Shown: positions 1 through 8,199 of the stretch, piece after piece
Numbering within the stretch: position 1 is the first letter of the stretch
How the letters are laid out: every line of letters starts with the position of its first letter
Source of the DNA: Xanthobacteraceae bacterium
GTDB lineage: Bacteria; Pseudomonadota; Alphaproteobacteria; Rhizobiales; Xanthobacteraceae
Direction of reading: 5' to 3'
Assembly (NCBI GenBank): GCA_022844485.1
Contig: JALHLQ010000028.1
Coordinates: forward strand, 1 to 50,813
DNA length: 50,813 nt
Made by a program: the position numbers and the translations under genes
Notes under the pieces: model-generated
What the model was told of the DNA's origin: nothing
What the model saw: the letters and a program-made list of their open reading frames with translations, nothing else
Databases searched by the model: none

Positions 1-172
1 CTTGCGTCTGCGCCGGGCGTTGCGGCGCGGGCCGCTGCTCGCGCGGCGGCGGATCGCCGGGCCAGCGGCTGCCGATCGGATCCGGCGGCTGCCAGGGCTG
101 GTTCTGCGCCGCCGCGGTGAGCGGCGAGGCGACGAGGAGCGACGCGACGAATACAAAACACGACCGGTTCAC
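1..172 (-). CDS. Secreted Pro-rich protein, 5' end only
   Basis: The complement reads from a GTG at 172 into a signal peptide (MNRSCFVFVASLLVASPLTAAAQ) followed by a Pro/Gln/Arg-rich mature start (NQPWQPPDPIGSRWPG...), and stays open to the window edge. A purine-rich ribosome binding site (GGGGAAGG) lies just upstream of the GTG, which supports this start. The predicted cleavage after AAAQ indicates export. The gene continues beyond the window, so the function cannot be named; proline-rich periplasmic proteins of this look are common in Hyphomicrobiales. Confidence 0.6.
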   Translation of the reverse strand, partial: MNRSCFVFVASLLVASPLTAAAQNQPWQPPDPIGSRWPGDPPPREQRPAPQRPAQTQ

Positions 173-343
173 AGCCTTCCCCTTTCCCCGTTTTGGGGCG
201 ATCATACACGCTCCGGCGCGGCTTGGCAGAGGCATCTCGCGGGGTTGCACACAGGCTGTGCAAAGCGCGGCCTTCCCCGGCCGACGCGGAGGGCGAAGCG
301 AATCGAGAGCCGGGGTCCAGGGCAGACTCTTCGCGGCCCCGCG

Positions 344-637
344 CTATTGCAGCGTGGCGATGATCTCGCGGAAGGCGGCTTCGGGAAACGCCTTCAGCGT
401 CTTCGTGCGCACATTGCCGAGCATACCGAGCTGCAAGGTGAAGCGCGCGGCGACCGCGTCGTCCGGCGCCTCGTAGATGGCGACGAGATCGTGGTCGCCC
501 ATCGTGAGATAGACGGTCTTGAACTCGCCGCCGACATCCTTGAGCAACCTCTTCGCCGCGTCGAGCCGCTTCGCCGCGTTGCGCGCGTCGCGCACGCCCT
601 GATCCGTCCAGTTCGCGAGCATGACATAGGTGGCCAT
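344..637 (-). CDS. GYD domain-containing protein
   Basis: A 97-residue protein beginning MATYVMLANWTDQGVRDARN. The layout matches the small GYD family: a YVxLxxWTDQG strand at the N-terminus, a GGEFKTVYLTMGDHDLVAIYEAPDD core, and a TLKAFPEAAF segment near the end. The family is a ferredoxin-like single domain of unknown biochemical role, cytoplasmic because there is no signal peptide. Length is normal for the family. It is monocistronic, with the restriction gene ending about 60 bases upstream. The family call is firm; the function is unknown. Confidence 0.85.
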   Translation of the reverse strand: MATYVMLANWTDQGVRDARNAAKRLDAAKRLLKDVGGEFKTVYLTMGDHDLVAIYEAPDDAVAARFTLQLGMLGNVRTKTLKAFPEAAFREIIATLQ

Positions 638-700
638 GGCGGACTCCTTCTGATGAAGCTTCCGGCATTATCGCGCGGGATACGGGCGAAGGGGAGGGCC

Positions 701-1510
701 TTAAGAGGAATCGGACTCCTCGTTTGCCTTTTCGCCCTCAGCCAATAATTGCTCGACGACTGCTGTACTCTCTCCAAACGTGACGATCGAAGCCGGCATT
801 CCGATCAGGACCAGCGGGCAGGGATTTCCAACGCCGCGCTGGATGCGATCCTCGAGCTTGCTCCAGTGGGTCGTGGCAGCCCCAAATTTGTCGCTGACGA
901 AACCAGCGACCCAAGCGTCGCGGAACGGAATCGGGTTTTTGGCGCGCTCTACACGCTTCTTGACCTCGGCGATTTGCCGCCGAGTCGGATGGAGCCCTAT
1001 GCGTTCCATATCGGCGTGCGAGTTGATTTGCTTCTCGTCTGCAAAACGGCGAACCAGGTTCCACATCGCGTCCTGCAAGCTTGCGCCTCGCGTGATGATT
1101 ATCCCCAAGGAGATTGCGCCGTCCGAATGGAGCCGTTTAAAATTTTCGAGGTCGCGGTCGAAGAACGGGTCTTTGTTGTTCCATTCGATCTCCAGCGCGA
1201 CCGTCCCGCAATTGAACGTGCGAATGTGATCAACCTCATGAGATTGAGCTTCTCGCTCCACGCCATCGATGATCCGCTGCACGATGAACTTATGTTTTTT
1301 CCAGCCCCGCTGTTTGAGCGCGTTGCGAAGCCTCTGCGTGCCCTTGGTTTCTCCTCCGCCCGAGCCGATGATCTCTTCAATCGGGATCGTTGACGCCAAG
1401 AGGATCTCTTCAAGCTGCGCCGCTACTTCAGGGAAATCCGCGCCCAGAATCGCTTTCGCGTGAGAGCGAAAATCTACCTGGAAGTTGTGGGCAATGAGGC
1501 GTTCCAGCAT
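701..1510 (-). CDS. BglII/BstYI-family type II restriction endonuclease
   Basis: A 269-residue protein if started at ATG 1510 (MLERLIAHNFQVDFRSHAK). The reading frame is open further upstream to 1717, but that part would overlap the divergent methyltransferase gene, so I reject it. Features recalled for the BglII/BstYI endonuclease family are present: an acidic catalytic strand VALEIEWNNKD (an E-I-E where the family often has ExQ), a following DLENFKRLHSDG...GIIITRG core, and a C-terminal PLVLIGMPA strand. Known members cut palindromes with a GATC core (AGATCT or RGATCY), so such a target is inferred. The divergent neighbour is an adenine methyltransferase, as expected for a restriction-modification pair. 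Base composition is visibly less GC-rich than the flanks, suggesting transfer. Confidence 0.78.
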   Translation of the reverse strand: MLERLIAHNFQVDFRSHAKAILGADFPEVAAQLEEILLASTIPIEEIIGSGGGETKGTQRLRNALKQRGWKKHKFIVQRIIDGVEREAQSHEVDHIRTFNCGTVALEIEWNNKDPFFDRDLENFKRLHSDGAISLGIIITRGASLQDAMWNLVRRFADEKQINSHADMERIGLHPTRRQIAEVKKRVERAKNPIPFRDAWVAGFVSDKFGAATTHWSKLEDRIQRGVGNPCPLVLIGMPASIVTFGESTAVVEQLLAEGEKANEESDSS

Positions 1511-1566
1511 GGGCACTGCTTTGCAGAATCCACAGCGCCTATTGAGAACATAACGGGAACGGTGTA

Positions 1567-1612
1567 CGGTTCGATCGTTGAACCCTATTCTTGGGTTGAT
1601 TCGGTCGAACCG
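1567..1612. promoter_or_regulatory. Operator-like inverted repeats between restriction and modification genes
   Basis: The divergent intergenic region holds interleaved palindromic arms: CGGTTCGA (1567-1574) pairs with TCGAACCG (1605-1612), GGTTC/GAACC flank GATCGTT, and AACCC (1581-1585) pairs with GGGTT (1593-1597). Such symmetry between divergent R-M genes usually marks a binding site for the methyltransferase or a controller protein. No controller gene is visible, so autoregulation by the methyltransferase is an inference. Confidence 0.4.
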
Positions 1613-1641
1613 GACCCAATCATTGCGTGAAAGGGACGTCG

Positions 1642-2280
1642 ATGCATGCGGCGGGAATGGATTTCTTGGACTTTGTTGGCGACCGCCGCTTTCGTACCAT
1701 TCTTGCCGATCCGCCATGGCAGTTCACGAACAAGACGGGAAAGGTCGCGCCCGAGCACAAGCGGCTCAGTCGTTACCAGACGCTGACGCTGCCAGAAATC
1801 ATGGACCTGCCCGTTTCGACGGCCACTCACGAAACCGCACACTTGTACCTGTGGTGCCCGAATGCGCTGCTGCCAGAAGGGCTCGCGGTGATGAAAGCGT
1901 GGGGCTTCAATTACAAGTCGAACATCGTCTGGCACAAGGTTCGAAAGGACGGCGGCTCCGATGGCCGCGGCGTTGGCTTCTATTTTCGGAACGTGACTGA
2001 ACTCGTTCTTTTCGGCGTGAGGGGCAAGAACGCGCGCACGCTCGCGCCGGGCAGGCGGCAAGTGAACTTGCTCGCGACCCGGAAGCGCGAGCACTCGCGA
2101 AAGCCTGACGAGCAGTACGACATCATCGAGGCGTGTTCGCCCGGACCCTACCTGGAACTGTTCGCTCGCGGAACGCGAAAAGGCTGGGCGATGTGGGGCA
2201 ACCAAGCCGACGATGATTATCGCCCGACGTGGAAGACCTACGCGCATCATTCGCGCGTGACGCTGGTGGCGGCGGAGTAG
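1642..2280 (+). CDS. MT-A70 family adenine-specific DNA methyltransferase
   Basis: A protein of about 212 residues. It carries the DPPW catalytic motif (ILADPPWQFTNK) near the N-terminus and a typical MT-A70 continuation: TLPEIMDLPV, HLYLWCPNALLPEGLAVMKAWGF, a VWHK strand and a C-terminal SPGPYLELFARGTRKGWAMWGNQ block. It transfers a methyl group from S-adenosylmethionine to the N6 of adenine. ATG 1642 is preferred because AGGGA lies at a good spacing upstream; an in-frame GTG at 1627 and ATG at 1657 are alternatives. It is divergent from the BglII-like endonuclease and is presumably its protective partner. Its 3' end abuts a truncated toxin start at 2304. Confidence 0.85.
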   Translation: MHAAGMDFLDFVGDRRFRTILADPPWQFTNKTGKVAPEHKRLSRYQTLTLPEIMDLPVSTATHETAHLYLWCPNALLPEGLAVMKAWGFNYKSNIVWHKVRKDGGSDGRGVGFYFRNVTELVLFGVRGKNARTLAPGRRQVNLLATRKREHSRKPDEQYDIIEACSPGPYLELFARGTRKGWAMWGNQADDDYRPTWKTYAHHSRVTLVAAE

Positions 2281-2304
2281 GGCGACTCTGAAGCGCAGCT
2301 TCAT
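2281..2304 (-). pseudogene. Remnant start of a RelE/ParE-type toxin gene
   Basis: Immediately after the antitoxin stop, overlapping it as ATGA, an ATG at 2304 starts MKLRF, the way many ParE/RelE toxins begin. After these codons the frame runs antisense into the 3' end of the methyltransferase gene and no longer resembles a toxin. I infer that insertion of the restriction-modification cassette removed the rest. Only about five codons support this. Confidence 0.35.
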
Positions 2305-2528
2305 CGCTCGAAGCGGCGGAACGCGGCTTCGACTTCGGCGTCACTGGCGAATTTCCGCTGCTTGGCCTGCGCGAGACTTTCCAGCACATCCTGCAAGTGC
2401 GCCGGATCAATCTCTTCCGGTTCGCCTTCGTCACCTGCCAAAGTCAGCATCGCGCGCGCGATCTCGTCCTGACTATCGGGCGGCAATCGGCGCACGGTTT
2501 CGAGAGCCTTGTCCAAGAGCTTCGTCAT
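2301..2528 (-). CDS. Antitoxin-like protein of a type II toxin-antitoxin pair (orphan)
   Basis: A 75-residue acidic protein, MTKLLDKALETVRRLPPDSQDEIARAML... ending AEVEAAFRRFER. The N-terminal KLLDKALETVRRLP helix and the C-terminal EVEAAFRRF tail are typical of small antitoxins encoded before RelE/ParE toxins; the C-terminal tail is the part that normally wraps the toxin. The stop codon overlaps an ATG, the usual translational coupling to a toxin, but no toxin gene follows because the methyltransferase gene ends 21 bases away on the other strand. The product is therefore an orphan, possibly able to counter a related toxin elsewhere. Family membership is by resemblance. Confidence 0.6.
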   Translation of the reverse strand: MTKLLDKALETVRRLPPDSQDEIARAMLTLAGDEGEPEEIDPAHLQDVLESLAQAKQRKFASDAEVEAAFRRFER

Positions 2529-2638
2529 CGCCGAATGATATGCGCTTTGCGTTCCACAATGGAAGACGCTTCATCGCATCACCTAAACGTCTGTTCATAA
2601 ACAAAAATTTCCATCTCGCCGCCGAACCGAAGTCCCTG

Positions 2639-2657
2639 CCGCGGGATTGTCCCGCGG
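2639..2657. promoter_or_regulatory. Perfect 7-bp hairpin upstream of the repeat protein gene
   Basis: CCGCGGG and CCCGCGG flank a five-base ATTGT loop, about 30 bases before the start codon at 2689, so it lies in the leader or promoter. There is no T run, so it is not a simple terminator. It could be a protein-binding palindrome or a leader structure. Confidence 0.35.
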
Positions 2658-2688
2658 GGAATGTTCTTTGTAGCTTTGGAGACTCAGT

Positions 2689-3519
2689 ATGAAAGTGATT
2701 GCCATTGCCCTTTCGACGGCGGCGCTCGCGCTCGCCGTTCCGGCGTCGGCAAGCCCCGCCGACCCGGTCCTGAAACTCGCGCAGGCGAGCGGCGGCGCGA
2801 GCGGACAAGTCGGAGCCGGCGCCTCGACCGGCGAGCAGAAGCAGAAGTCGAGCCAATCCGGCTCGGTCAAGGACGGCGCCAGCGCGCGCGGCGAGACAAA
2901 GGCGGGCGCGGAGACCAAGAGCGGGACCAGCACGACCACGGGGCAGACATCCGCAGGCGTGCGCTCCGAAGGCAGCCGCACCAGCGTGAACACGCAGACG
3001 CGCACGCGCAGCCGCACCACCATCGGCGTGAGCGGCGGCGGAGGCAGCGACGTCGTCGTCCGCCGGAACCGCACGCGCATCTACGCCGCCGAGGAGCCGG
3101 CGTCCCGCACCACCATCGTCAAAAAGAAGCCGAAGAAGAAGATCGTCGTGAAGAAGAAGCGGCGCATCTACGCGGTGTCGGAGCCGGCCAGCACGACCAT
3201 CGTGCGCAAGCGCCGTCCGGGCGTCGCCGTGCACACCTATTCGACGCGCGAGAGCCGTCCCGGCGTGTCGGTCGGCGTGTCGCGCTCGACCACGAGCGGC
3301 GCGGGATCGGTGTCGACCACGAGGAGCTCGACCGAGACGCGCACCTCGACGCAGACGCGCTCGTCCGGCGAGATGAAGGCCGGCGAGACGAAATCCGGAC
3401 AGACGAAGTCGGGTGAGACGAAATCGGGCGAGACGAAATCCGGTCAGAGCAGCCAAACAACCGGCCAGTCCGGCCAGACCGGCGGCAGCTCCGGCTCGGG
3501 CCAGCAGCAGAAGCAGTAA
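2689..3519 (+). CDS. Secreted basic low-complexity protein with KSGET repeats
   Basis: A 276-residue protein with a clear signal peptide (MKVIAIALSTAALALAVPASA). The mature part is low complexity: Ser/Thr/Gly/Gln-rich stretches, two Lys/Arg-rich cores each preceded by RxRIYAxxEPAS (about residues 126-170), and near the C-terminus several tandem KSGET/KSGQ units. It ends in GSGQQQKQ. A GGAG ribosome binding site precedes ATG 2689. There is no membrane segment and no enzyme motif. It resembles disordered periplasmic or surface proteins found in Bradyrhizobium relatives; the two repeated EPAS-basic cores suggest an internal duplication. Function unknown. Confidence 0.7.
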   Translation: MKVIAIALSTAALALAVPASASPADPVLKLAQASGGASGQVGAGASTGEQKQKSSQSGSVKDGASARGETKAGAETKSGTSTTTGQTSAGVRSEGSRTSVNTQTRTRSRTTIGVSGGGGSDVVVRRNRTRIYAAEEPASRTTIVKKKPKKKIVVKKKRRIYAVSEPASTTIVRKRRPGVAVHTYSTRESRPGVSVGVSRSTTSGAGSVSTTRSSTETRTSTQTRSSGEMKAGETKSGQTKSGETKSGETKSGQSSQTTGQSGQTGGSSGSGQQQKQ

Positions 3520-3524
3520 GGTGT

Positions 3525-3815
3525 AACCCTCTCCCCTCGCGGGAGAGGGTGGCGAGGACCGAAGGTCCGTGCGGGGTGAGGGGGCTTTGCGTGGCAAGAA
3601 AGCACACCCCTCACCCCGCCCGTGCTGCGCACGGGCACCCCTCTCCCGCAAGGGGGAGAGGGGATCACAGCGAGCCGCACCAGTGAAATAACCCCTCACC
3701 CCGCCCGTGCTGCGCACGGGCACCCCTCTCCCGCAAGGGGGAGAGGGGATCACACATCACTCTCCCGCAAGGGAAGATGGGATCAACGCACTCCTCTCCC
3801 GCACGGGGAGAGGGG
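3525..3815. repeat. Cluster of palindromic intergenic repeats (CTCTCCCGCAAGGGGAGAG type)
   Basis: Five or more copies of a palindrome with CTCTCCC...GGGAGAG arms fill the space between the repeat protein and uvrB. Two copies are identical 63-base direct repeats (3607-3669 and 3692-3754), each with a second hairpin (GCCCGTG CTGCG CACGGGC) ahead of the CTCTCCCGCAAGGGGGAGAG hairpin. Shorter or diverged copies lie around 3525-3548, 3760-3780 and 3790-3815. There are no unique spacers of constant length, so this is not CRISPR. The same family appears inside uvrB and near 44.2 and 46.1 kb. Confidence 0.85.
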
Positions 3816-3818
3816 AGA

Positions 3819-6572
3819 TCACTGCCCTCGCGGGCGCCCGCCGCCGCGCATGCCGGGACGGCCGCCGGCGGAGCGCGGGCCTTTGCGGTTGGGAACCGCC
3901 TCGACGCCGGGGCCCATCTCGTCGAGCGTGGGTTTGCGCGGCCCCCTCACCCCGCCGCCTTGCGGGCGGCGACCCTCTCCCGCAAGAGGAGAGGGTAAGC
4001 TGGGGCGCTTCGCGGTCGGGTCGTCCATCACGGCAAGCTCGGTCGCGCGCAGGCGCTTGACCTCGTCGCGCAGCCGCGCGGCCTCCTCGAAGTTCAGGTC
4101 GGCGGCGGCCTCGCGCATGCGCGTCTCGAAATCGGCGATCACCGCCGCGAGATTGTGGCCGATGGCAATGGCGTCCTCGGCGAAGCCGCCGGCGCCCGCG
4201 CCGGTCGGCACCAGCACATGGTCGCGCTCGTACACGGAATTGAGAATGTCGCCGATCTCGCGCTTGATGCTTTCCGGCGTGATGCCGTTCGCCGTGTTAT
4301 AGGCCGCCTGCTTCTCGCGCCGCCGCTCGGTCTCGGCGATGGCGCGCTCCATCGAGCCGGTGACGCGGTCGGCATAGAGCAGCACGCGCCCGTCCACGTT
4401 GCGCGCGGCGCGGCCGATGGTCTGGATCAGCGAGGTCTCGCTGCGCAGAAACCCTTCCTTGTCGGCGTCGAGGATGGCGACCAGCGCGCATTCGGGAATG
4501 TCGAGGCCCTCGCGCAAGAGGTTGATGCCGACCAGCGCGTCGAATGCGCCGAGGCGGAGGTCGCGGATGATCTCGATGCGCTCGATGGTGTCGATGTCCG
4601 AATGCATGTAGCGCACGCGGATGCCCTGCTCGTGCAGGTATTCGGTGAGGTCTTCGGCCATGCGTTTGGTCAGCACCGTGACGAGCGCGCGATAGCCGCG
4701 CGCGGCGACGGCGCGCACCTCGCCGACGAGGTCGTCGACCTGCGTGCGCGCCGGGCGCACCTCGACCGGCGGATCGATCAATCCCGTGGGGCGGATCACC
4801 TGCTCGGCGAAGACGCCGCCGGATTCCTCGAGCTCCCAGCCGCCGGGCGTCGCCGAGACGCACATCGTCTGCGGCCGCATCGCATCCCACTCCTCGAAGC
4901 GCAGCGGGCGGTTGTCCATGCAGGAGGGGAGGCGGAAGCCGTATTCGGCGAGCGTCGCCTTGCGGCGGAAGTCGCCGCGAAACATGCCGCCGAGCTGCGG
5001 AATGGTGACGTGGCTTTCGTCGACAAAGACGAGGGCATCGTCCGGCACGTATTCGAACAGCGTCGGCGGCGGCTCGCCCGGGCGGCGGCCGGTGAGATAG
5101 CGGGAATAGTTCTCGATGCCCGGGCAGCTTCCGGTGGCTTCCATCATTTCGAGATCGAAGACCGTGCGCTGCTCGAGCCGCTGCGCTTCGAGCAGGCGGC
5201 CCGAGGCGTTGAGCTGCGCCAGCCGCGCGCGCAGCTCCTGCTTGATGCCCTGGATCGCCTGGATCAGCGTCGGGCGCGGCGTGACGTAGTGCGAGTTCGC
5301 GTAGACCTTCACGAAGGACAGCTCGTCGGTCTTCTGCCCGGTGAGCGGATCGAACTCCTCGATCTTCTCGATCTCGTCGCCGAACAGGTCGATACGCCAG
5401 GCGCGGTCCTCGTAGTGCGCCGGGAAAATATCGATCGTGTCGCCGCGCACGCGAAAGGAGCCGCGGGCGAAATCGCCGGCCGTGCGCTTGTATTGCAGCG
5501 CGACGAGGTCGGCGATGAGGCTCCGCTGGTTGATGCGCTCGCCGCGCTTGAGCGTGAAGGTCATCGCCGTATAGGTCTCGACCGAGCCGATACCGTAGAT
5601 GCAGGAGACGGAGGCGACGATGATCACGTCGTCGCGCTCCAGCAGCGCCCGCGTCGCCGAATGGCGCATGCGGTCGATCTGCTCGTTGATGGAGGAATCC
5701 TTCTCGATATAGGTGTCGGTGCGCGGGACGTAGGCCTCCGGCTGGTAGTAGTCGTAATAGGAGACGAAATACTCGACCGCGTTGTCGGGGAAGAACGACT
5801 TGAACTCGCCATAGAGCTGCGCGGCGAGCGTTTTGTTCGGCGCGAGAATCAGCGCTGGCCGCTGCGTTGCCTCGATCACCTTCGCCATGGTGAAGGTCTT
5901 GCCCGAGCCGGTGACCCCGAGCAGGACCTGCATGCGGTCGTGCCGGCGCACGCCTTCGACCAGCTCGGCGATCGCGCGCGGCTGGTCGCCCTTCGGCTCG
6001 TAGGGCGAGGCGATGGCGAAACGGATGCCGCCTTCGGATTTCTCCGGGCGCGCCGGGCGATGCGGCGTCCAGGGGCGGTCGCGGAATTCCGGCCGGCCTT
6101 CTTTCAGCAGGCGTTCGAGCGATTGCGCGGTCGCCCCCGCGGCGGTGGAGAAATCGAGGCCGAGCGCTTCTGCGGCGGCGTCGGGATCCAGGCCCTCGAT
6201 CGGCGCATCGAAGGGGGCCTGCGGCGCTTCGGAAAAACCCTCCCGGGTCGAGCGGCGCGCCGTGTGCGCCTGCGCAAACGCCGCGCGGCGGTCGCGCGAG
6301 TTGTCCGGCGGCGGCTGCAGGCCGGTTGCTGCGCTGTCATCTTGCGGCCCGCTTTGCCCGCCGACTTCTCCGCGATGGGGAGAGGTGATCTGGGCTTGTG
6401 GCCGGCTCAGCCCTGTCTGCGCCCCGGGATTGGCGCGGCCTGCCGCGATCCCCGGATTGAGCAGTTCGGCCAGCGCAGGCCCAAGCGGCTGCACGTCCGG
6501 GCGATTCGCCTTCGGCCGCCGCGCCGGGCGCGCGGGATTCTTCGGTGGCTTCGGCGGACGAGGTGAAGGCAT
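3819..6572 (-). CDS. uvrB: Excinuclease ABC subunit B
   Basis: A protein of 917 residues; the start at ATG 6572 ([20 protein letters not shown]) leaves a Pro/Arg-rich, probably disordered extension of about 185 residues before the UvrB core ([20 protein letters not shown]). Walker A is GVTGSGKT (about 219-226), followed by the beta-hairpin region ([15 protein letters not shown]), DESHVTIPQ as the Walker B region, helicase motifs [15 protein letters not shown] and QTIGRAARN, and a C-terminal UVR domain ([21 protein letters not shown]). UvrB verifies DNA damage handed over by UvrA and recruits UvrC in nucleotide excision repair. Two in-frame stretches, [10 protein letters not shown] in the extension and [19 protein letters not shown] near the end, are translated palindromic repeats. 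The gene is otherwise intact. Confidence 0.97.
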   Translation of the reverse strand: MPSPRPPKPPKNPARPARRPKANRPDVQPLGPALAELLNPGIAAGRANPGAQTGLSRPQAQITSPHRGEVGGQSGPQDDSAATGLQPPPDNSRDRRAAFAQAHTARRSTREGFSEAPQAPFDAPIEGLDPDAAAEALGLDFSTAAGATAQSLERLLKEGRPEFRDRPWTPHRPARPEKSEGGIRFAIASPYEPKGDQPRAIAELVEGVRRHDRMQVLLGVTGSGKTFTMAKVIEATQRPALILAPNKTLAAQLYGEFKSFFPDNAVEYFVSYYDYYQPEAYVPRTDTYIEKDSSINEQIDRMRHSATRALLERDDVIIVASVSCIYGIGSVETYTAMTFTLKRGERINQRSLIADLVALQYKRTAGDFARGSFRVRGDTIDIFPAHYEDRAWRIDLFGDEIEKIEEFDPLTGQKTDELSFVKVYANSHYVTPRPTLIQAIQGIKQELRARLAQLNASGRLLEAQRLEQRTVFDLEMMEATGSCPGIENYSRYLTGRRPGEPPPTLFEYVPDDALVFVDESHVTIPQLGGMFRGDFRRKATLAEYGFRLPSCMDNRPLRFEEWDAMRPQTMCVSATPGGWELEESGGVFAEQVIRPTGLIDPPVEVRPARTQVDDLVGEVRAVAARGYRALVTVLTKRMAEDLTEYLHEQGIRVRYMHSDIDTIERIEIIRDLRLGAFDALVGINLLREGLDIPECALVAILDADKEGFLRSETSLIQTIGRAARNVDGRVLLYADRVTGSMERAIAETERRREKQAAYNTANGITPESIKREIGDILNSVYERDHVLVPTGAGAGGFAEDAIAIGHNLAAVIADFETRMREAAADLNFEEAARLRDEVKRLRATELAVMDDPTAKRPSLPSPLAGEGRRPQGGGVRGPRKPTLDEMGPGVEAVPNRKGPRSAGGRPGMRGGGRPRGQ
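3942..3997. repeat. Palindromic repeat inserted in frame in the 3' end of uvrB
   Basis: The stretch contains the CCCTCACCCCGCCGCC...GCGGGCGG and CCCTCTCCC...AGGAGAGGG arms of the intergenic repeat family clustered just downstream of uvrB. In the uvrB frame it encodes about 18 residues ([19 protein letters not shown], about 859-877) placed between the UVR domain and the Gly/Arg-rich tail. The reading frame is kept. Confidence 0.8.
6362..6391. repeat. Palindromic repeat fragment in frame in the 5' extension of uvrB
   Basis: CTTCTCC GCGAT GGGGAGAGG resembles the half-hairpin of the same palindromic family and encodes [11 protein letters not shown] at about residues 62-72 of UvrB, inside the disordered extension. 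The match is shorter than the one at the other end of the gene. Confidence 0.6.
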
Positions 6573-6778
6573 CACGGATATATGTGTCGGCCCCGGACAA
6601 ATGTCACCCGGCGCTGAACGCCGGCTTTGTTCGAACGGCCTTCGCCAAGTCGGTCTGATCAAGTTCCTGCGGCAACCTTTCCAACTTTTCATCTTCCCGT
6701 CATGCAGAGGAAAGTCGCTCGCCGTAGTCTGGCCATGCTGGCACCGGACAATTTCGTCGTCTGCTTGAGAGGCCAGGC

Positions 6779-8194
6779 ATGTCATCCGATCCAAGAACCG
6801 ACGCGGCGGTCGGCTTGCATCGCTTCGGGCTCGGCCCGCGGCCGCAATCGCTGAGCCGCGTCGCCGCCGACCCGCGCGGCGCGCTGCTCGCCGAACTCGA
6901 TCGCCCGCATATCGCGCGCATCGGCAATGACGATCTGCTGACCAGCAGCGAGGCGGCCCGCGCCGCCTTCGACTTCCGCCGGGAACGGCGCGCCGCCCGC
7001 TTCGCGCAAGCCGAACGGCAGAAGGCCGAGTCGGCGCAGGGCAACACGATGAAGGAGGGCGCAAGCCCGCCGCCGCCCGCCAATCCCGGCCCGGGCGTGC
7101 CGCAGCAGATCTATCTCGAGGAGGCAAAAGCACGACTGGACGCCGCGCTCTCCGCCGAACTGGGCCTCGTCGAGCGGCTCGTCTGGTTCTGGTCGAACCA
7201 TTTTTGCGTCTCCGCGGACAAGGGCCCGGTTCGCCCGCTCGCCGCCGCGTTCGAGCGCGAAGCGATCCGCGCGCATGTGCTCGGTCGCTTCGAAGACATG
7301 CTGGTAGCGGTCGAGACGCATCCGGCGATGCTCCTCTATCTCGACAATGCCGGCTCGATCGGGCCCGCCTCGATCGCCGGGCAGCGGCGCCGCAAGGGGC
7401 TGAACGAAAATCTCGCGCGCGAGATCCTCGAGCTGCATACGCTTGGCGTGCGCACGGTCTATACGCAGGACGACGTCACCAATTTCGCAAAGATCATCAC
7501 CGGTTGGACGGTGATCCCGCCGCGCCAGGATCCCGAGCGCGGGGGCGAATTCAACTTTAATCCGCGCATGCACGAGCCGGGCGCGCAGACCGTGATCGGC
7601 AAAACCTATCGCGAGGGCGGCTTCGAGCAGGGCCGCGCGGTGCTCCGCGACATCGCTCGCCATCCCGCGACGGCCAAGCACGTGGCGACCAAGTTCGTCC
7701 GCCACTTCGTCGCCGACGCGCCGTCGCCGGCCCTGGTGGAAGGTATCGCGAAACGCTTCCGCGAGACGGATGGCGACCTGAAGGAGATGGCGCGCACGCT
7801 GCTGGCGTCGGATGAGGCCTGGCGCGCGCCGCGCACGAAGCTCAAGCGGCCCGCCGAGTGGATCGTCGGATGCCTGCGCGCGACAGATGCAAGGCCGCCC
7901 GACATCCGGCCGATCGTGCAAGCGCAAGCGATGCTGGGCGAGCCCTTGTGGCGTCCGCCCGCGCCCAAAGGTTTTTCCGACGACAGCGCCGATTGGATCG
8001 ATGGGCTCGCGCAGCGGCTTGACATCGCCAACCAGATGGCGCGTCGCGTCGCGGGCAGCGTCGATCCGGCTTCGATGCTCGAGACGCTCGGGCCGGCGGT
8101 GAGCGACGACACGCGAAAGACGATCGCGCGTGCGGAAAGCCGGCCGCAGGCGCTCGCGCTGCTGTTGATGGCGCCCGAGATGCAACGGAGGTGA
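6779..8194 (+). CDS. DUF1800 domain-containing protein
   Basis: A 471-residue protein starting [25 protein letters not shown], the classical DUF1800 opening. Other family blocks are [53 protein letters not shown], and [23 protein letters not shown]. There is no evident signal peptide. GAGAGG before ATG 6779 supports the start. The stop overlaps the start region of the DUF1501 gene, and the DUF1800-DUF1501 pairing is common in proteobacteria; the two are usually thought to act together at or outside the membrane, but the biochemical role is not established. Full length and intact. Confidence 0.92.
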   Translation: MSSDPRTDAAVGLHRFGLGPRPQSLSRVAADPRGALLAELDRPHIARIGNDDLLTSSEAARAAFDFRRERRAARFAQAERQKAESAQGNTMKEGASPPPPANPGPGVPQQIYLEEAKARLDAALSAELGLVERLVWFWSNHFCVSADKGPVRPLAAAFEREAIRAHVLGRFEDMLVAVETHPAMLLYLDNAGSIGPASIAGQRRRKGLNENLAREILELHTLGVRTVYTQDDVTNFAKIITGWTVIPPRQDPERGGEFNFNPRMHEPGAQTVIGKTYREGGFEQGRAVLRDIARHPATAKHVATKFVRHFVADAPSPALVEGIAKRFRETDGDLKEMARTLLASDEAWRAPRTKLKRPAEWIVGCLRATDARPPDIRPIVQAQAMLGEPLWRPPAPKGFSDDSADWIDGLAQRLDIANQMARRVAGSVDPASMLETLGPAVSDDTRKTIARAESRPQALALLLMAPEMQRR

Positions 8195-8199
8195 CCATG

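Noticed and set aside
1511..1717. N-terminal extension of the BglII-like endonuclease up to 1717
   Set aside because: It would overlap the divergent methyltransferase start and contain the palindromic promoter region; residues do not look conserved.
3607..3815. Possible CRISPR array from the repeated units
   Set aside because: Units are palindromic, spacing is irregular, spacers are few and not unique, and no cas gene is near.
4155..6566. An 803-codon open frame on the plus strand, antisense to uvrB
   Set aside because: Shadow of uvrB: no domain recognised, composition dictated by the opposite strand's codon bias.
6629..6643. A LexA-like GTTC-N7-CTTC upstream of uvrB
   Set aside because: One base off in the second half and an overlapping GTTCGAAC palindrome; too weak in GC-rich DNA to call as an SOS box.
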